64,000 nucleotides of DNA from Mesaphorura yosii (taxonomy: Eukaryota; Arthropoda; Collembola; Poduromorpha; Tullbergiidae). Position numbers and translations under genes: made by a program. Shown one piece after another: positions 52,278-64,000 of this stretch (position 1 is its first letter; every line of letters starts with the position of its first letter). Location: contig WIXG01000044.1 of the NCBI GenBank assembly GCA_009869945.1, positions 186,001 through 250,000 on the forward strand, written 5' to 3'. The notes beneath the pieces are model-generated. The model did not search any database and was not told the origin of the DNA. It saw only the letters and a program-made list of their open reading frames with translations.

Positions 52278-54517
52278 ATGGACTTTTGGAGGTTCTTTCC
52301 ATTGGGGACAAATGTCCTTCTGCTGATGCTAGCCGTGAGTACCTCGTCCTTTGCCCTCCCAGTCCGAGAATTTCTGTACAAATTACTGGTGCTCTTTCAT
52401 CATACAGCTGTATGGAGTATCCGGCATAATCCGCAACATATTCGAGATCAATACTCTTGACTTCAAATCTTCGTCATGGCCCCTAAACGCATGCCCTCTG
52501 AATGTCGTATCCATCCTTATTCAGACAATCATGACGCTTGGTGCCTTGCTGGGGATATTTGGCACATTCAAGAAGAACGCGGCCATCATCTACTGTACAG
52601 CCTTCTTCCTCCTCGGCGTGTTTGTTCCGTACACCGTGTTTGGAGTGTTTGTGATTAAAGGCTTAGCCGGCTTTGCATCCAACAATGAGCTGAGTCATGC
52701 CCTCTTCAAAATTCTTCGGGATCGTGCAGGAAACGATTCTGCATACTTTCAGTGGATGTCAGATTTTCAATACGAGGTTCGCAGTGACTTTTGTACTTCC
52801 TTTACCTGAGTCTAACCTCTTGCTGTTCCTCTGCTCTTAAGAATAAATGTTGCGGAGTGTTTTCGTATATGGATTGGAAGATGATCGACATTTCACCGTC
52901 AGTTTTGCCTCCGACTTCGGTTCCAAGCACCTGCTGCTTTCATGACCGCTTTATTCCTTCGCCAGATTGTGGGATCGACATTTTACGCACAAATCAGTCA
53001 GTAAATCGAATCAGGACAATTGTGTACGGGGAGGTATTTACAAAGGTGACAGGGAATGTGCACAGTACACGACTTCATTGCCATGATTTCTTTTAAGGGT
53101 TGTGGACCCAAGCTGACACAAATCTACTCACAACACCTACTTGGTCGTGGAGTTGAGCTGATCGGGCTTGGGCTCGTTTGTCTTCTGATAGCTTTGTTCA
53201 TTTGCTATGGAATATCAAAAACGTACACTCTTGTGACTGTACAAGACAACGGCAATGGAACTGGGCTGGTGAGGCTAGTGGCGAATGATGACCCGGTTTA
53301 CATAGTGGTCGCCAAAAGGCAGCTATATACTCTAATAAGAGCGGACGGAGGAGATTGTAATGTGGCCTCAGTTCAAAATATGAGCAAGAACAGGAAAAGG
53401 CAGCAACAAAAGTAAAAGAAGCTTAATTGGACTGAGTTCTAGCATCATATCCTGAATTGCGATTAAAATGTTAGGTTGGACAGGGTGTCGATCAAGAAAT
53501 TCGGTCCAAGCTCCAAACAGCGCAGAATCAACGAGCAACGCTTTCAAAATAAGACTCAAGTTCAGGCTCCTCCACAGTTTATTGCTGCCTGCCGTAAAGA
53601 TTCTGATTCCGGCCATATTTCAGCGATTCCAAGTAAGTTGTTCAAAAGATCAAAATGCCCCACGTTTAATAATTTACTTGTTTCCAGCTGAAATGCTCCT
53701 ACATCCAGCTTCTGACAAATACTCGGCGCAAAGCACTTGCCCATACTCGTCGACAACGCAGAATCTTTGGTTCGGGAACGGGTGGTCACACAGTTCGGAC
53801 TCGCACCCGAGTAAACCCTTCGTGGTACCTTCAACAAGAAATCCTAGCTCGGCTAATGCCGGGTTAGCAGCTTCAGGCGCTGGTGCTGGAAAAGAGAAGG
53901 GGCAAGCAATCCATTTGCCTTACTACTCAAGTTTGCCACAAGTGCACATTCAAACTCCGCCGAGTTCATGTCACCACCACCAAAGAGGCTGGCTACCAAA
54001 CCCGCACAAGAAAATGATGTCCTCTCCCTCCACGGTCGCTGGTGTTGACAATTCATTTCCACCAGTGCTTGTGAATTTAATTGCCCAAGGTGAACAAGCT
54101 CAAACCAACAACAATTCTTTGTTCTGTGACGCACCCGAGCTTGAGACACTTGTTCCAACAACAATCGGATTGAAAAATGGCAATCTTCTCATAATGGAGG
54201 AGCACGAGAAGCCAGCCCCAAATAGCGACGTGCAGGAAGACGAAGATGCGAGCGTGACCCGCATACCCGTTGAGTACCTCGCTGACCACGTCGAAAGTGT
54301 GATGAATCTGTCCGTCATTGCTGAGGAAGATTTCCAACCAGGTTCCACCGGCACTGCTTCGGGTACTCGGTTTGATGAAGTTGTGCAGGCCAGGATCAAT
54401 TACCTGGAAATGTATTATGATACAAGTGGAGATGGTACGTAGCTCAGCTCAAGTTCAAAGCACAAGTTTCAGTTTGGACCAATGCATAATGTTCATGCTT
54501 TTAATTTCGCAGAATAA
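52278..54517 (+). CDS. Tetraspanin with a very long cytoplasmic C-terminal tail
   Basis: Exons 52278-52334, 52408-52776, 52842-53033, 53098-53411, 53475-53632, 53688-54434 and 54513-54517 join in frame to 613 residues. Four membrane helices lie at about 12-33, 51-73, 78-102 and 224-246. The large extracellular loop contains the tetraspanin CCG motif (145-147) plus TCC, DCG and GCG cysteines. Without further splicing the protein would stop at 53415 after NRKRQQQK (311 residues). A clean 63-bp intron (AA/GTAAAA to ATGTTAG) instead adds KLDRVSIKKFGPSSKQRR and about 300 more Ser/Asn/Glu-rich residues, ending DTSGDE through a last two-base exon piece before TAA. The frame is kept at every junction. 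A 366-residue tail is exceptional, since most tetraspanin tails are under 30 residues. The alternative is a short tetraspanin followed by a separate gene. Tetraspanins organise membrane microdomains; this one's partners are unknown. Confidence 0.75.
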
Positions 54518-55768
54518 GTACAAATTGTGGAGTAAGAAAGTAAGATGTATTTCTAGTATCAGTCATTGGCATTGGCAAAAGCACACGACAAAATCGAATC
54601 AAAATCAAAGCATGCTGAAAGTTGCAAGAGTGTGATGTTTAAAGAAATGAAGCTGGAACAAGCCTGTTTTCTCACTTTCAAGAAGGTCAATGACGGGGTC
54701 ATTGCAATAAAGACTCACTTCTACCGTGACTTCGAGCTGGGGCGCATTGGTTTTCACACCACTGCACTGATTTTGGGGGGAAATATTGTTTTTATGCCCC
54801 AAGATGATACGTTGCCTCTTCAGCTTCACTATCTGACTGCATAACACGAAGACTGCACTGATCAAGCATTTCGGATTCAGGCTCAGACCGCAGTGCTTTG
54901 CCGATGACATCACGGCATTAGCCTACCCTTGAGGGTCCGCTAAGTTAATCGTCATAATCTTGATTCAGGATTATGTACAAGTGCAGATGTTCAGCCAAGA
55001 ATTACTTTAGAGTATTCTGTTTCGTATTCCAAACCCAAAATTTCTGACTTCATCCAATTTTTTTATGGAGCCAATGCCATTGTTGCGTCGCCACGAATCT
55101 GGTTGGTCAAGATATTTAAGTACATTCCATTCACATTTATCACGCGTCCCAAATGCCCTAAGCTCGTTCATTCGCTCGTTGTGTTGCGACTCGTAATTCT
55201 CGTGAACCCGTGGCCCGTCGATGTTTGTTTACCCTAAATTAAGCCTCGCGTTATCCAGCTAGCAGTACAGAATGTAAACAACAAAGAGGAAGTAGTCAAT
55301 TGCGTAGTGCGGGCTGTCAGCATACAATTGGTCTCATCTCAGTCTGCAGCGCACATCCGAACTAGAAAGAAGTTAGCACTACCAGCCAACTTACCAACTA
55401 ACCACATGCAGCAGTGAAAGGGCCGAACAGATCTCATAATACGTGGTCTGCCTTCTGTGGCGCTTTCAGTACAAACACTAAATATGTGGAGAACTGCAAA
55501 ATGTAGGTGGAATTCTTGATTGAATTGAGACTGAAATTGAAAGTGCATTCGCATAACTTGTTCGCAACAGTGCTTTGTAGCAAAGCATTTAAATTATAAA
55601 ACTGACCTTGCGGAATAATTGGACACCACGTACCACAGCACAAATTACGTTTGGAATCATGTAAGAAGTGAGATGTAAGCTTAAGGGAGGTCATCTGTCT
55701 TCGATCATCTGGGCCCTATAAATCATTATTGAGAATAACGAGCCATGCTACACTAATTAACACAAACC
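54518..55768. other. 3' untranslated region of the tetraspanin gene and CLEC16A promoter
   Basis: No supported coding exon. An open frame at about 54566-54844 lacks splice or homology support and is probably 3' untranslated sequence. Confidence 0.5.
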
Positions 55769-58700
55769 ATGTTCCGAAGCCGTAGTTGGTTTGGTGGAGT
55801 GTGGAAACCAAAGAATCCACATTCCCTGGAACATCTCAAGTAAGTTCTTGGAGCAATGCGGCAACAATAATGCTTCTTAACGTTAAGTGATGGAATGGTG
55901 AAATGGAACGTTTCTTGCTTGCAGGTACTTGTACAATGTTCTCTCCAAAAACCAGACTGTCTCTGAAGTGAATCGTAGTTTGCTGGTGGAAACATTAAGG
56001 GCCATAGCTGAAATACTCATCTGGGGTGACCAGAATGATTCTACAGTGTTTGAGTAAGTGAAACCAGAAGAATCGAGTATTAAAGCCTAGTTTGACCAAT
56101 ATTCTGATTTTGACTTCTAGCTTCTTCCTCGAGAAAAATATGCTGTCCTTCTTCCTAAAGATTATGAGGCAGAAGTGTGGCAGCTACGTTTGTGTCCAGC
56201 TACTTCAGACATTAAATATTTTGTTTGAGAACATCAGGAACGAGACGTCATTATGTAAGCAAACCCGCCATTCAGCTTACTACATAAGAATTACTTCTGA
56301 ATTTACATTGACCTTGTTTGCAGATTATCTTCTGTCCAATAATCACGTGAATTCGATAATTGTTCATAAGTTCGATTTCTCGGATGAAGAAGTAATGGCC
56401 TACTACATTTCGTTTTTGAAGACGTTGTCCCTAAAACTTAATACACACACAATTCACTTTTTCTACAATGAGGTAATGTCAATCTTAGCAAACGTTTAAG
56501 GAAGTGAAGTGATCTGAACGTAAAAATTGTAATTTAGGGGACACATGACTTTCCACTCTACACTGAAGCCATTAAGTTTTTCAACAACAGCGAAAGTATG
56601 GTCAGAATTGCTGTTCGTACACTGACACTGAATGTCTACCGAGTGGATGACAAATCAATGCTCAGATTCATCCGAGACAAAACTGCAGCACCGTACTTTT
56701 CCAATCTGGTCTGGTTTATTGGGACACATGTTTTTGACTTGGATAAATGTATTCGCCTTTCATCGGGGTAAATAATGAATAGGTTGAATAAGCTCGAATA
56801 ATTTTCTTGACAACGTCCCTAAGTTCTTTCGTCTTAACTTGTCCACAGAGAAGGACCAGGTCCAAGATTACCTGATCTCGTCGCCGAGCATTTAGACCAC
56901 TTACATTATCTTAACGATATTCTTTGCCTGGAAATTGACGACTTAAACCAAGTATTAACTGAGCACTTGCTGCATCGTTTGTTTGTGCCAACGTACATCG
57001 CAGCGCTGGACAAAAACAACAATTGCAATAATGGACAGGTCAGTCTTCTCGTGAATGGAATGCTTGTGATTTCAAATTCTTTGTATAGTTTATAATGGTA
57101 TTTTTCGTTCTCAAACATTTTAGGGTAAAGTCAGTCGGATCTTAGCAATATTTTTACTGTCACAAGTATTTCTCATCATGACACACGCGCCCTTAGTCAG
57201 ACTGCTAGCCAATGTTATCATGAATGGAAACGAGGAAATATTTCAATTCACTCCAGATGTATTGCCACCCACGACTCTAAACTTTAACAGTAGTAATCAA
57301 AATAGCTTCGAGGAGGATGAGGAAAGATCACAGCATTCAGAAAGGTCTTCTGTTGTGGACATGGAGCAGTCGCCTTCTGTAAACAACCTCTCAGCTGTTA
57401 AAAGTGATAGTGATAACGATGAAGGGCAAGTAAACACTTCTGTTATCAGCACTTCATCAAGTATGAATAATCGCATTATAAATGCGTCTCCAACGCCATC
57501 GTCCTCAAAACAATTCGTGGCTGCACTCGAAGCATCTATTTCTACAAACTTGGAAGATTTGTCTGACATGACGAAACGACCTTTCTTGGCATCTGTGTAC
57601 GAATCTCTGAGTACGGAAGAAAATGACTACGGTGCTATCTTTGCTCTATGCCTTCTTCATGCCCTCAACGATAATGCTGGTAAGAGTTACCTTCAGTTAT
57701 AGAACCTGAAATCAACTGCAGATTCCCTTTTATCGGCTTTGTGATGCTTTCGACTAACAATCCAAAATCCTAGTCGGAGTCCAAAACATAACATTGTAAC
57801 TGTTCATCTTCCATGTTTTTGTTTATCTGTTTCTAACACTGTTTTTGTGTGCTTATTCTAATGCCGCAATTAATACCTTGGCCTTCTGTGTGTTACAACC
57901 AACGACATTGATTTGCAGAGGGTATGTAATTTCTGCAATTCTTAACCCAAATTAGAAAAGTCACTGTGCCAATATATAATTAAGGCGTTTTTGTACCTCT
58001 ATCTTCATTTTTTTTATCTGTTACAGGCATAAACCCGGAATTGCTGCATGAATTCTTCGGAGGTGGGACGGATTCTTGCTCTAGTCAATGCGAAAATCAT
58101 GAAACGGATCGAAAATACAACGCCCAACTAGTGGATTGTCTAATTTTAATAATACGCGCCTCGGTTAAGAATGGTAAATGTCCCTCTTTCTGTTTCAAAT
58201 CTTAGCTCAGCCATTAACTATTTTACTTTGGCATTTCAGACAGTAAAGTGAGAGTAGTGACATTACAGTTGGTCAACTCATTGTTGTTGAAAACGGTGAT
58301 GAGAAATTCAGAGTCAAGTTTCATGACCGACGCGCACCTCGCATTAATTGAAGGAGCAAGGGAAGAAAACATCCTCGTGCTGCAGAACTACTTTAAAACA
58401 GATGATCTCTTTTTGGAAATATTTGAAGACGAGTACCTTGACATGGTTTCAGCAAAACCTTTGAGTATTGAGCATCTAATGATGGATCCGAACCTTTTGC
58501 TACCACCAGCTGGATCTCCTTTGACAGGAATTCCTTTTGACAAGAGGCTACCTTGTGGAGAAGTAAGTAAATCGTCTCCATTTGACTGTCAGACTCCTCA
58601 TTTCACATTAATTGCAATTATTTGAACAGGTTGAAAGAAGCAGACGAGCCATTAGAGTCTACTTTATCCTTCGTAAGCTGTCACTGACTTTGAGAAACGA

Positions 58701-60141
58701 GGCTGAAAGTTTCTTACCACTCACGAACACACAAACGTGTGTCCACATTGAGCAGAATCTTGATCTAAGTAAGTGAATTTCCAGAGCCTGCACTCAGAAC
58801 TCCAAGATATCTTATGCATCATTTCTTGTTCTTCCTCCTAGCAAATAGTGACATGCTCGCTTGCTCAGTAATAACACGTGATAATGTCAAGACTCGTCGG
58901 TTTTTAGTCATTGATGTCTTTCAATTAATACTGGTTGAGCCTAGCAGAAGACTGGGTTGGGGCATTGCAAAGTTTGTGGGGTTTCTGCAGGTAAGATTGT
59001 ATTCAGGCAATGTAGCGATTTGCACTTTATTTCGAGCATTTCCTCCATATTTGTACTTGTGAACTAGGATATGGAAGTTCTCGGAGACAAAGACGATTCT
59101 CGCTGCTTGCATATAACAGTGAAAACATCTCCAACGAATCAACGAAGCTCACAGTCCAAAGTTCCAATTTTACAAGCCAAATTCTTATTTGATGACCATA
59201 TTCGATGTATGGCAGCCAAGCAAAGGTATGTTATATGCAACTTGATCACAATTTGCAAAAAATACAAGTGAAGTTTCACTTTTACAATGCCGTTACACAA
59301 CGATTGCAGACTTGTCAAGGGAAAGCACAAAGCTCGTCAGAGAAAGTTGCACATCATTGCCAGGATGCTAGACTTGAACGGATCCTACCCTCCGTCTCCT
59401 CCACCTCAGCGGAGGCTGGTCAATAGTAAGATATTCAAGTGCTATACATCTGACGGCTTGAATTCTGCACCGTTTCAATTAAGAACTTGTGTAGGAAGAC
59501 CGTTAGCTAGGTCCGACCGTCCGATATTCACTCCTACTGGGAGACATGTGCCAGGACTGGCTAAAGCTGTTGTTAGTGATGCGGGTGCCGATGGTAAGAA
59601 TTGCAATCTTTTTCTAGCTGGTAGCTTGAGCCGTTTTGACCATTTCACTCCTGTTTTTGTAGGAGCCAGGCGAAGGTCACGGGACAGTTCTCCTAGTTTA
59701 GGGAACAGAGTCAATTTAGATGAAGAAATACCACTCGGGAATATTCAAAGGCTACAGCAAAGCTCCGCATCCGCGACAGCAACCAATGCTAGCAAACCTT
59801 CTCAAGTAATGAGCCCGGCTCAACACACGAATTCCGTTTCTAAGCCCATGAGCCTTCCTGTCCTTCAGCACTCTCAGTACATGACTGCTGCTGGTAGCAG
59901 TCCACGCCCTGACATGAGTACGGTACCGACAAGCAGCCTTTCACCGATAGTCAGTCCAAGTGAAACAACTCCACAGTCTGAGACTTCCTTTATGACAATT
60001 CCTCCGGTCTCCGCATCAGCCACGCCGTTTCAAGCGAATAGCCAATTCGTTGAGAACGCATCGAATTCTGTCACGCAGTCCGGAGGCTCCAGCTCAAAAT
60101 CCAAGGTTAAGAAAAAGAAAGGCATTATAGAGACGGTGTAG
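55769..60141 (+). CDS. CLEC16A: CLEC16A / ema homologue, endosomal trafficking and mitophagy regulator
   Basis: Fifteen exons (55769-55839, 55925-56053, 56121-56254, 56324-56472, 56538-56767, 56849-57038, 57124-57679, 58027-58173, 58240-58562, 58630-58768, 58842-58990, 59068-59225, 59310-59425, 59495-59593, 59663-60141) join in frame to 1022 residues, close to the vertebrate length. The N terminus MFRSRSWFGG and the FPL domain (about 50-200: LVETLRAIAEILIWGDQNDS, VCVQLLQTLNILFENIRNET, VHKFDFSDEEVMAYYISFLKTLSLKLN) are nearly identical to known orthologues. An acidic/Ser insert lies at about 340-400. Later conserved segments include LALIEGAREENILVL, LPPAGSPLTGI, LPCGEVERSRRAIRV and FDDHIRCMAAKQRLVKGK. 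The last 200 residues are Ser/Thr/Pro-rich, ending in a Lys-rich patch. Despite the name there is no lectin domain. The Drosophila orthologue ema acts in endosome maturation and autophagy. It converges on LRRC45. Confidence 0.95.
57919..57921 (+). other. Possible 3-nt micro-exon (AGG) or recursive splice site within CLEC16A intron 7
   Basis: TTTGCAG, AGG, GTATGT: a full acceptor and a full donor separated by three bases, inside the unusually long (347 bp) intron between CLEC16A exons 7 and 8. Inclusion would keep the frame and change NAGINPE to NAEGINPE. The conserved spacing in relatives fits the form without it. Confidence 0.3.
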
Positions 60142-60487
60142 TAGAGCACGGCCTGCCTTGCTGAATTATTTTCTGTTTTCAGTGATCTTGAGCTTTTAGA
60201 ACATCGTCTATGCATACCAAGATTTTCAATTTTGTTCTTTGCCACTGTATCAATCAGTTAGCTAATTAGTTGTAGCTATTTAGTAGTGTAGTACTCTTGA
60301 CTGATTCTGCATTTTAGTTTAGTATGACGATATGGTTTTATGTTACCCGATTGACTTTATAAAATTCGCATGAACACAATATTTTTGTGAGCCTTTATAT
60401 TAGTGCTTAGAATTCGTATATTATTTCGATTGTAATGGCTTCCATTTTTGGTTTGAAGCAAAGAGTAGTATTTAATGCAGAATATCA

Positions 60488-60493
60488 AATAAA
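60488..60493 (+). terminator. Polyadenylation signal AATAAA of CLEC16A
   Basis: AATAAA about 350 bp past the CLEC16A stop. Confidence 0.55.
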
Positions 60494-60593
60494 GATAATG
60501 CAATTTCTTTTGGATTCATTTGTAGTGCGTATTATTTGACACGTCTGTGGGGAGCTGTAGCATTAGCATCAACATAGCTTGATAGATAACAAT

Positions 60594-60599
60594 TTTATT
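60594..60599 (-). terminator. Polyadenylation signal AATAAA of LRRC45
   Basis: AATAAA on the minus strand, about 90 bp past the LRRC45 stop codon. Confidence 0.55.
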
Positions 60600-60686
60600 T
60601 TTAACGTTAATTTATAATTTCTTTCTGTATTTTAGTCCTGGTATTTCTGGTGGTCGTAAATGGACGACAAACACGAGACTTGAGCT

Positions 60687-63661
60687 TTAACGAGATGTTG
60701 GCTTCGACTTGGCTGGGACGCCCACGCTAGGCGCATCACCACAGGGAGTCAGATGAGCCCCGCTTGTCATCGAGGCATGAACTAGTTCTGGATTTGATTG
60801 GAAAAATGATGCCGGAAGTGGAATTCCAGTTGCGGCCGAAGTTGATCGCATGTACGCCAAAAATGCTTCGTGTAACAAAGCTAAATAAATTCAAAAACGG
60901 AGAAAAATCAAACTTTCACCCTCTCACCAAATAAATACTCTTCCAACCTGCACGTCTCATATCTTCTTCCCTACAAACAATAATCCAGAGAGGGGTCTTT
61001 AGTTAGAGTGTCATAATGGCATTCTAGCGAACTTATTTTTGCTGTAAATGAAGGCTTTCTTACTTGAGTCTACTTAACTCCTCTTCACGTCTCTCGACTT
61101 GTGTCTTCAAATGATCCATTTCTGAGAATTTCTCCTGAATCTCGCGAGTTTGCTTGAGTGTCAGCACAGCAATCTAGCAAAATGAGAAGGCCCAATCAAT
61201 AACGAGGTAATAATCAAAAGTTGCATTGTCTTTGGGCAATGTACCTGCTCCTGAAGCTCAAGCACTTGACTCCGCAGCAGCTTGTTGGCTTCTTCTTCCT
61301 TTCCAAGTTGCTCAATTTGTTCCTTGACTTCATTTCGGGCCCGTGCAATTGCAGTGTGAATTGTCGCATCCTTCACCATCAACTCCTGAGAGATTATGAG
61401 CGTATGATTCGGAAGAAACACATAGAATCAACAAATATGCAGACGAGGCATTAAGATGAGATAAGTATCAGCGAAGTTGTCGGCCTTTGCCGTACCTTGT
61501 CCATGTTAGAAATTTGCTGTCTCAGGTTCTCATTTTGCCGTGTGAGCGTCGTGTTTTCTGACTCGAACTTCCGTGCACTGGCCAGTGATTCATTCTGTGC
61601 TGATTCCAAGCGACCGATTTCTTCTCTCGCTGCAATCAGTTGAGCCATCAGTGTCTGCATCGCTTTTTCATGTTCAGCATTCAAACTGTTGCGCAATTTT
61701 GTCCCGTTCTCCTCAGCTTCCGATTTTAAGGTCACGAAACTGATTTTCATCTGCCGGATCTCTTCTTCAGCGTCATTCCGAGCCTGCTCCAGCTTCTTGA
61801 TGTGGGAAGAGGTGGTGGCCTGAACCTGCTTGACTTCTTCCTGAAGAAGTTGCATCTCACGCTTCTCAGCAGTTTCAACTTCATTCTTCCAGTTTGCCCA
61901 TTTCTCCTTCTCCGCCTTGACCCGCTCTTCAAACTGTGCCCGTTTCTCTGCCGAGTCCTTCTTCATCGCGTCAATTCGCTCCTTGCAAGCATCAACTTCT
62001 GAAGATCTCATCTCAAGATCCGACTCCAGCTTGGCGATTTTGCTGGCCAACGCTTCGGCAATGCTGGACCGTGTTTCCAGCTCATCTTTGTAGTTCTTCA
62101 TGCGAAGTTCGTGGTTTTGCTTAAGCTTTTCAAGCTCTGCCTTGAAGAAAGCTTCGAGTTGTTCCGTGTGTTCTTCTTTTATCTCAAGGGCTTTGCGCAG
62201 AGTTTCTTCTTTTTGAATAGCGAGTTCGAGCGACGATTGTAACTTCTCGACCTGGACAATAAATGAAGATGTTTTTTAAAAAAAAATCTTACGGGTCCAT
62301 GTGAGTCATGTCGTTGGAGAAAGTTATTTAAGTTACCTGCTTGATTAGAATTTGGTTCCTTTCTGTCTCACTCTGAAGGCGGAAGTCCAGTTCGTTAATG
62401 TGGTCATAACTCTCCCTATGAAGCAGGACACTCGTCATAATCACCATCCTGTTTCCAGAATTCAGCTCAGAGAAAATGAAAAATGCTTACTTGATTGTGT
62501 CCTTTAGTTCAGCTTCTTCAGCGTCGAACACGGAAACAATCGTGTAAATCTCATTCTGATGCTGTTGCTCAGTCTGTTGCAATTGTCTGGTTAGTAAAGT
62601 TGTCCTCTTCGCGTATTCATCCATCATGGCCTCTCTCTCACTTTGTTGCTTCAGGCATTGTTCGATGGACCGCACAAAATCGTCAGGTATGGAATTTCCA
62701 CACAAATAAATCTGTTGCAGGGTGAAATTGAAGTGAAGAGACTCCCAGATTGCTTTAGCACCAGTCAGCCCAATGTTGTTCCAGCGCAGGTCCAATTCAC
62801 GCAAAGATTTGTTAGATTTCAGGGCGTTGGAGAGTTCAGCCGCGTTCTCCGCCAAGAGCATGTTGTTTCGCAAGTCGAGGTACTCGAGTCCGGAGTTTGT
62901 TGCAAGTGCCTCGCAGAATTGAGTGAATGTTTCTGGTGATGTTCCGAGTTTGTTCCACTCCAGGAGAAGTCTAGAAATGACCACGCGCCCACGTCCTGGC
63001 ATCAAATCAGTAATCAGACGGTTGAATCAAGATTTTGTGGCATACCTCTTCAGGTATCGATTATTCTTGAGCAGTTTTGTGAGGTACGAAATCGTGTCTC
63101 CTGAAATGTTGTTTCCCCTCAGCTCCAAAGTCTGCAGTCTTGAATTTTTACAAATGCCATCAATCAGCGCCTGTATAAAAGCTCAAGCCACGTTACTCAT
63201 TCGTTTTGCCGATTCTGTTTCTGATTCTGCACTCGAAATATCCTAACCTGAAATCCTTGTGGAAGCAGAAGACAGTCAGCAAGAATGAGTTTTGTGATTG
63301 GAGGATCCAAAGCCAGGATTTTGCTCAGAGCAATACAATCGACTCCACGAAGTCCACGGCCCTTGAGATCAACAACAACCGAATCCCGTCCGCCATAGCT
63401 TGCTTGCTCGAGTGGGGTAGCGACAATGTCCAACGGCTCCGACGAGTACAGCTTGCAGAAACGAGTGTATTCCTTCTTCAAATCGATCTTTAAGAAGTGC
63501 GAATGCGAACTTGGCGTTGTGGAAGAGCCATGAGAAGGAAATGTTGGCATCTTATCTTCGTCTTCTTCATTCACATTATACAATTTGTGCTCAGTGCTGC
63601 TGCCGCTTTCCCTGACGCTGTTAGGCTTATGGGAGCTGATCGCCTGTTTTCTTGATGTCAT
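60687..63661 (-). CDS. LRRC45: LRRC45 homologue, leucine-rich-repeat/coiled-coil centrosome protein
   Basis: Nine exons (63248-63661, 63046-63170, 62491-62970, 62337-62415, 61496-62251, 61245-61385, 61064-61173, 60948-60970, 60687-60880) join in frame to 773 residues. The N-terminal 60 residues are Ser-rich. About five leucine-rich repeats span roughly 95-300 (LQTLELRGNNISGDTISYL, LEYLDLRNNMLLAENAAEL, LRELDLRWNNIGLTGAKAI, LQQIYLCGNSIPDD). They are followed by about 400 residues of continuous coiled coil rich in Glu/Lys/Gln and a short non-helical tail. This LRR-plus-coiled-coil order and the length match LRRC45, which in vertebrates is a fibrous linker component at the proximal ends of centrioles and has been implicated in ciliogenesis. 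The start is the ATG at 63661; the frame is also open slightly upstream from non-ATG codons. The orthology is inferred from architecture and repeat spacing. Confidence 0.82.
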
Positions 63662-64000
63662 TGCAGTTTGCAGTATTACCAAATGTCAAGCAAGCGATTC
63701 TAAAGCTAATCACGTCAGAATTCCAGCAGCCTGCAGTACATTTCACAAAAATTAGTAAATAAAGTTGGCAGCTTCGTTCCAATGCAACACAAGGCAATGT
63801 TTGTGTGTGTGGAAGTCACTAATTTGTGGATTGTGAATAGAAATTTTCTTGTCTCAAGATGATTGTCTTATTTGTAAACATTGCATTGGCTGGAATGTGG
63901 TTCCTGCTGAAAGCTGCTGCAGACGGTGGAAATGTGTTTGTGTGTGCGAGGTGTCCATGGTGACCAAAGATCAAATCATTTCTGACATTCTGCACCACCA
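63662..64000. other. Upstream region of LRRC45, truncated by the window edge
   Basis: It probably holds the LRRC45 promoter and 5' untranslated region. No supported gene; a 34-codon plus-strand open frame at 63859-63963 was judged too weak. Confidence 0.5.

Larger units (their letters stand above)
60142..60686. other. Convergent intergenic region between CLEC16A and LRRC45
   Basis: Only 3' untranslated sequence, with polyadenylation signals for both genes (plus 60488-60493; minus 60594-60599). Because each signal lies beyond the other, the two transcripts are likely to sit tail-to-tail with little or no gap. Confidence 0.6.

Noticed and set aside
54566..54844. 92-codon open frame downstream of the tetraspanin stop
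   Set aside because: No splice signals connect it in frame, and its composition is only weakly protein-like; best explained as 3' untranslated sequence.
63859..63963. 34-codon plus-strand open frame with a signal-peptide-like start, near the right edge
   Set aside because: Too short, and no homologue or splice site is recognised. Its hydrophobic start alone is not evidence of a gene.

Overview
This window is nuclear DNA from an invertebrate animal. Genes are split by short GT-AG introns (mostly about 55-110 bp), the base composition is AT-rich, and the gene set is metazoan. Several features point to an arthropod with a compact genome, such as a branchiopod or springtail, but the species cannot be fixed from sequence alone. 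I rebuilt exon chains by hand and required every splice junction to keep the reading frame. That gives eleven complete multi-exon genes, one intronless gene, one gene cut by the window edge, one partial small gene and one decayed nested gene.

Left part (1 to about 14,800): almost no coding sequence except one 1.9 kb Ser/Pro/Gly-rich first coding exon on the minus strand (5315-7215), whose gene continues off the left edge. The flanking DNA is probably introns and regulatory sequence. Next come a small unidentified plus-strand gene, the head-to-head pair BUD31 (splicing) and PDAP1, and a 1157-residue minus-strand protein with the order disordered tail, ZU5, ZU5, UPA, death domain, death domain. 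A minus-strand run follows: ELAC2 (tRNA 3' processing endonuclease RNase Z), METTL25 (methyltransferase-like) and SMC3 (cohesin ATPase).

Right part: TMEM104 on the plus strand, with a decayed C2H2 zinc-finger gene inside its second intron on the other strand. Then a secreted 2132-residue protein with EPTP-like repeats at both ends and about 19 degenerate 'ING' repeats between them, DMAC1 (complex I assembly), PRPSAP (PRPP synthetase-associated protein), a tetraspanin with a 366-residue cytoplasmic tail, CLEC16A/ema (endosome/mitophagy), and LRRC45 (centrosome linker) converging on CLEC16A. Most are housekeeping genes, and I see no shared pathway. Neighbouring genes are often only 100-500 bp apart and share intergenic promoters or 3' ends.

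Most worth a second look: the ZU5-ZU5-UPA-DD-DD protein with an HFS autoproteolysis-type motif, the large ING-repeat/EPTP protein, the BUD31-PDAP1 arrangement that matches the human one, the nested zinc-finger relic with a stop exactly at a zinc-ligand position, and the long-tailed tetraspanin.
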